Positions 61,112 to 64,000 of a DNA stretch of 64,000 bases are shown here, piece after piece (position 1 is the first letter of the stretch; each line of letters opens with the position of its first letter). A model generated the notes under the pieces. The model saw only the letters and a program-made list of their open reading frames with translations, was not told the DNA's origin and did not search any database. The position numbers and the translations under genes are program-made. The DNA comes from Exiguobacterium sp. Helios (GTDB lineage Bacteria; Bacillota; Bacilli; Exiguobacteriales; Exiguobacteriaceae), in the NCBI RefSeq assembly GCF_014524545.1, contig NZ_CP053557.1, positions 583,501 through 647,500 on the forward strand. The letters run 5' to 3'.

Positions 61112-62605
61112 ATGAATGAACTCATCAAACAATTAATAGAGCAGGCGGTCCGTCAACGGTTGATTGAACCGGAAGACACGGTATATGCCCGAAACCGGCT
61201 TTTAACCTTGCTCGGGGAAGCTGCATATGTGGATCCGGGAACAGTCGGCACGCGTCCGATTCCTGATCTTTTGGACGAGATGATTGAACACCAGATCACA
61301 GCCGGAAAGCTGGCACCGCGTCTCGACGAAAAAGAACGGCTGGCGGCAGAATTGATGGATGTGTTCGTCGATCGCCCGTCTCAGATTACTTCGACTTTCC
61401 GTCAGTTGTACGCTGAAAATCCGCAACAGGCGACTGACTATTTTTATCAGCTTAGTCAAGCGAATAATTACATCCAGACGAAACGCATCGCCAAAAACAT
61501 CCAGTATCAAGCGGACACGGTCTATGGTGAAATCGACATTACGATCAACCTGTCGAAACCGGAAAAAGATCCCCGTGAAATCGCGGCAGCACAAACGGAG
61601 GTCGTCGAATCGACCTATCCGACCTGTCTCTTGTGTGTCGAAAACGTCGGATATGCCGGACGGAGTAATCATCCGGCCCGTGCCAATCACCGGATTGTGC
61701 CGCTGTCACTCAGCGGTGAACCTTGGGCATTACAATATTCACCGTACGTCTATTACAACGAACACAGTATCATCTTGTCGCAGGAGCACCGGGACATGGT
61801 CATTAACCGTCAAGCATTTACGCGGTTGCTTGAATTCGTCGCCCAGTTCCCGCATTATTTTGCCGGATCCAATGCAGACCTGCCGATCGTCGGTGGATCG
61901 ATTTTGACGCATGATCATTATCAGGGCGGACGGTATGAATTTGCGATGGATCGGGCGAAGACGCTCCAAGAGTTCGTCTTACCGGATCATCCGGATGTGG
62001 CCGGTGAAACATTACACTGGCCGTTGACGGTCGTTCGGTTGAGCAGCACCGATGCTGACGCATTACTCGATGCGGCGGACGACGTCTACCGGACGTGGCT
62101 GACGTACGAAGATGCCGATCATCAGATTCTCGCGGCAACAAATGGTGTCCGTCACAACACGGTGACACCGATTGCCCGGATGCGAGGCGAACGGTTTGAA
62201 CTGGATCTCGTCTTACGAAACAACCGGACATCGACGGATCATCCGGACGGAATCTTCCATACCCATGCCGATATTCACCATATCAAACGCGAAAACATCG
62301 GTTTGATTGAAGTGATGGGACTCGCCGTTTTACCGGCCCGTCTGTTAGGTGAACTCGAGGAAGTCGAACAATTTGTGACAGGAACAGCCGCTTCGACGGC
62401 TCCTTCCCACCACACATGGGCAACCGAATTAAAAGCAGCATACAACGGACAAGATGTGACGGAGTATGTCCGCCAAGCGGTCGCGGCCAAATTTGTCCGT
62501 GGTCTTGAAGACTGTGGTGTCTTTAAACAAACGCCGGGCGGGCAGGCGGGACTTGACCGCTTCCTTGAAACGGTCAGCCGCCAAGTGGCAGGTGATCGAC
62601 GATGA
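61112..62605 (+). CDS. galT: Galactose-1-phosphate uridylyltransferase, type 2
   Basis: This 497-residue enzyme is of the long Firmicute GalT class. The motif GGSILTHDHYQGG contains the characteristic H-x-H/D-H active region (nucleophilic His in the HxH-like core), and the CLLCVENVGYAGRS segment is typical for GalT-2. The ATG at 61112 is used; GGAGAG and AAGG precede it. It overlaps galM by 4 bp. Confidence 0.93.
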   Translation: MNELIKQLIEQAVRQRLIEPEDTVYARNRLLTLLGEAAYVDPGTVGTRPIPDLLDEMIEHQITAGKLAPRLDEKERLAAELMDVFVDRPSQITSTFRQLYAENPQQATDYFYQLSQANNYIQTKRIAKNIQYQADTVYGEIDITINLSKPEKDPREIAAAQTEVVESTYPTCLLCVENVGYAGRSNHPARANHRIVPLSLSGEPWALQYSPYVYYNEHSIILSQEHRDMVINRQAFTRLLEFVAQFPHYFAGSNADLPIVGGSILTHDHYQGGRYEFAMDRAKTLQEFVLPDHPDVAGETLHWPLTVVRLSSTDADALLDAADDVYRTWLTYEDADHQILAATNGVRHNTVTPIARMRGERFELDLVLRNNRTSTDHPDGIFHTHADIHHIKRENIGLIEVMGLAVLPARLLGELEEVEQFVTGTAASTAPSHHTWATELKAAYNGQDVTEYVRQAVAAKFVRGLEDCGVFKQTPGGQAGLDRFLETVSRQVAGDRR

Positions 62606-63621
62606 CGAAGCAGACACAATTAATTCAGGAAACGGATCTCATTCGTCATACGCTGACGCAACCGGGAATCGAAGTCGAGATTTGGAATTATGGCGGCATC
62701 ATCAACGATATCCGTGTTGCGGATCGGGACGGCCGGATCGAGAGTGTCATCCTGGGTTTTGATACGTTAAAGGAATACCAGGACCATTCTCCATATTTCG
62801 GAGCCATCGTCGGCCGGGTCGCCGGGCGCATCGGACAAGCGCAAATGGAAGTGGAAGGAACCGTCTATCCGCTCGCAGTAAACGATGGAACGCATCATCT
62901 GCACGGAGGAATCAAAGGGTTTGATCAAACATTTTTTGACATCGTCGAAGCCACAACGGACCGGCTTCACCTCCGGTTGTTCAGTCCGGACGGAACGGAA
63001 GGGTACCCCGGGAACGTCACGCTCGATGCCATCTATCAGCTGGAAGGTCTCGCCTTGACACTGACGATGCACGCGACGACGGATCAGACGACACCGTTGA
63101 ATCTGACGAATCATACGTACTGGAACCTGTCCGGAAACTTGAAACGGGATATCCTTGATCATCACTTGACGATCCCGAGTAAAACGTATTTACCTGTTGG
63201 AGAAGATTTGTTGCCGACCGGTGAGTTGCGGGACGTGACGGGGACTCCCCTTGATTTTCGAACGGGACGGCAGATTCGAAGCGGTGCGGAATCCGATCAT
63301 CCGGAAACGGTAGCCGCGGGACATGGATATGATCATCCGTTTCTCTTATCGGGACAGCCGATTCGCTTGGAAGACATGTCAAATGGCCGTTATGTAGAAG
63401 TGACGACGAATCAACCGGTCGTCATCCTATATACGGGGACGCAACTCGAGACGGATTATGAGATCCGCGGTGTCGGTGCTCGTCCTTCGCTCGGTCTGTG
63501 TCTCGAAACGCAAGTTCATCCGAATGCGGTGAACGAACCAAACTTCCCGGACATTTTGGTTGAACCGGATCAGACGTACCACTGGGAAACGACGTACCGG
63601 TTTGGTGTAAATTCGGTATAA
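62602..63621 (+). CDS. galM: Aldose 1-epimerase (mutarotase)
   Basis: This 339-residue enzyme converts beta- to alpha-galactose for galK. The substrate-binding motif NGTHHLHGG, the NLTNHTYWNLSG strand with catalytic His, and the C-terminal CLETQ (catalytic Glu) are visible. It overlaps galT by 4 bp and completes the Leloir set. Confidence 0.93.
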   Translation: MTKQTQLIQETDLIRHTLTQPGIEVEIWNYGGIINDIRVADRDGRIESVILGFDTLKEYQDHSPYFGAIVGRVAGRIGQAQMEVEGTVYPLAVNDGTHHLHGGIKGFDQTFFDIVEATTDRLHLRLFSPDGTEGYPGNVTLDAIYQLEGLALTLTMHATTDQTTPLNLTNHTYWNLSGNLKRDILDHHLTIPSKTYLPVGEDLLPTGELRDVTGTPLDFRTGRQIRSGAESDHPETVAAGHGYDHPFLLSGQPIRLEDMSNGRYVEVTTNQPVVILYTGTQLETDYEIRGVGARPSLGLCLETQVHPNAVNEPNFPDILVEPDQTYHWETTYRFGVNSV

Positions 63622-63664
63622 AAAAAGAGAACGGATTCGATTGATGTCGAGTTCGTTCTCTTTT
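63622..63664. terminator. Terminator of the gal operon
   Basis: AAAAGAGAACGGATTCGA pairs with TCGAGTTCGTTCTCTTTT (one mismatch). It also serves the convergent MGMT gene. Confidence 0.9.
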
Positions 63665-63670
63665 GCTATG

Positions 63671-64000
63671 TTAGTGCGGTTGAGAAGAGGAAGTCTGTTC
63701 GATCGCGAGCAGTTGTCGTTTCATGTTCAGACCACCCCAATAGCCCGTCAGATCCCCTTTTTTTCCGATGATTCGATGACAGGGGACGACGATCAGGACA
63801 CGATTTTTACTGATGGCGGTTCCGACGGCGCGTGTCGCACCCGGTCGATAAATCCGTTGGGCGATATCTGAATAAGTCACCGTCACACCGTATGGAATAT
63901 GGCATAAGGCCTGCCAGACTTCCAACTGAAAGGGCGTGCCGATCAAATGAAGCGGGAGAGAAAACCGGGTGCGTGTTCCGTCTAAGTATTCGATGAGTTG
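63671..64000 (-). CDS. Methylated-DNA-[protein]-cysteine S-methyltransferase (5' end outside window)
   Basis: The frame is open to the end of the window, so the gene is partial; the 110 visible residues are the C-terminal domain. The active-site motif is PCHRIIG, with methyl-accepting Cys, and the helix-turn-helix region has TYSDIAQRI. The text QLIEYLDGTRTRFSLPLHLI just inside the window edge belongs to the same frame. It repairs O6-methylguanine by suicide transfer. Confidence 0.88.
   Translation of the reverse strand, partial: QLIEYLDGTRTRFSLPLHLIGTPFQLEVWQALCHIPYGVTVTYSDIAQRIYRPGATRAVGTAISKNRVLIVVPCHRIIGKKGDLTGYWGGLNMKRQLLAIEQTSSSQPH

Noticed and set aside
1-64000. tRNA, rRNA, prophage or transposase genes
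   Set aside because: I searched for typical motifs and saw none; absence is from reading by eye, not from a model search.

Overview
The window reads as chromosome of a low-to-mid GC Firmicute, most probably Exiguobacterium. That is inferred from strong AAGGAGG ribosome binding sites, GTG/TTG starts, CcpA-type cre sites, dense Rho-independent terminators, a bacterial nitric oxide synthase, a YflT-type general stress protein and a CstR-type sulfur operon. The genus is recognition from gene content and was not checked by any search. I see no rRNA, tRNA, prophage, insertion sequence or CRISPR array.

Layout. (1) 1-7.3 kb: a beta-glucan (laminarin/lichenan-type) locus with a binding lipoprotein, two MalFG-type permeases, a GH1 beta-glucosidase and a secreted multidomain GH16 beta-glucanase, behind three palindromic operators. 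(2) 7.4-14.4 kb: mixed small genes (metallopeptidase, TPR protein, two Excalibur-domain proteins, thioredoxin-like protein, cation diffusion facilitator, methyltransferase, ASCH protein). (3) 14.5-18.6 kb: MarR regulator plus a heterodimeric ABC exporter. (4) 18.8-26 kb: mechanosensitive-channel-like protein, amino acid permease, GNAT acetyltransferase, a 30-residue membrane peptide, NOS plus Nudix, and a YihY protein. (5) 26-34 kb: a large sulfur/persulfide handling region (two TauE/SafE exporters, LysR and CstR-type regulators, DsrE-like protein, four rhodanese domains, two TusA domains, a persulfide dioxygenase fusion, DUF302, and a membrane-anchored MsrA-MsrB fusion). (6) 34-44.3 kb: a large secreted subtilase, an orphan sensor kinase beside a diguanylate cyclase, a FusB-like protein, a membrane gene apparently split by one amber codon, and stress proteins. 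(7) 44.4-48.8 kb: a MarR-controlled MMPL/RND transporter and an MBL hydrolase. (8) 48.8-63.6 kb: a galactoside locus (ROK regulator, unknown 160-aa protein, ABC importer, GH42, GH36, galK, galE, galT, galM). The window ends inside an O6-methylguanine methyltransferase gene.

How the parts work together. Both sugar loci have the order binding protein - stem-loop - two permeases - hydrolases, which suggests the binding protein is made in excess. The galactoside locus can take oligosaccharides through transport, hydrolysis and the complete Leloir pathway. The sulfur region carries repeats of one operator, ATACCC-N4/5-GGTAW: one copy fills the spacer of the promoter upstream of cstR, two lie inside the operon, and a weaker copy overlaps the DUF302 ribosome binding site.

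The observations I would check first are the expanded CstR regulon, the amber codon at 42791, the methyltransferase that appears to lack a canonical start codon, the 23 x 18-bp Lys/Ala repeat in an Excalibur protein, and the unrecognised proteins at 48858 and 51091.
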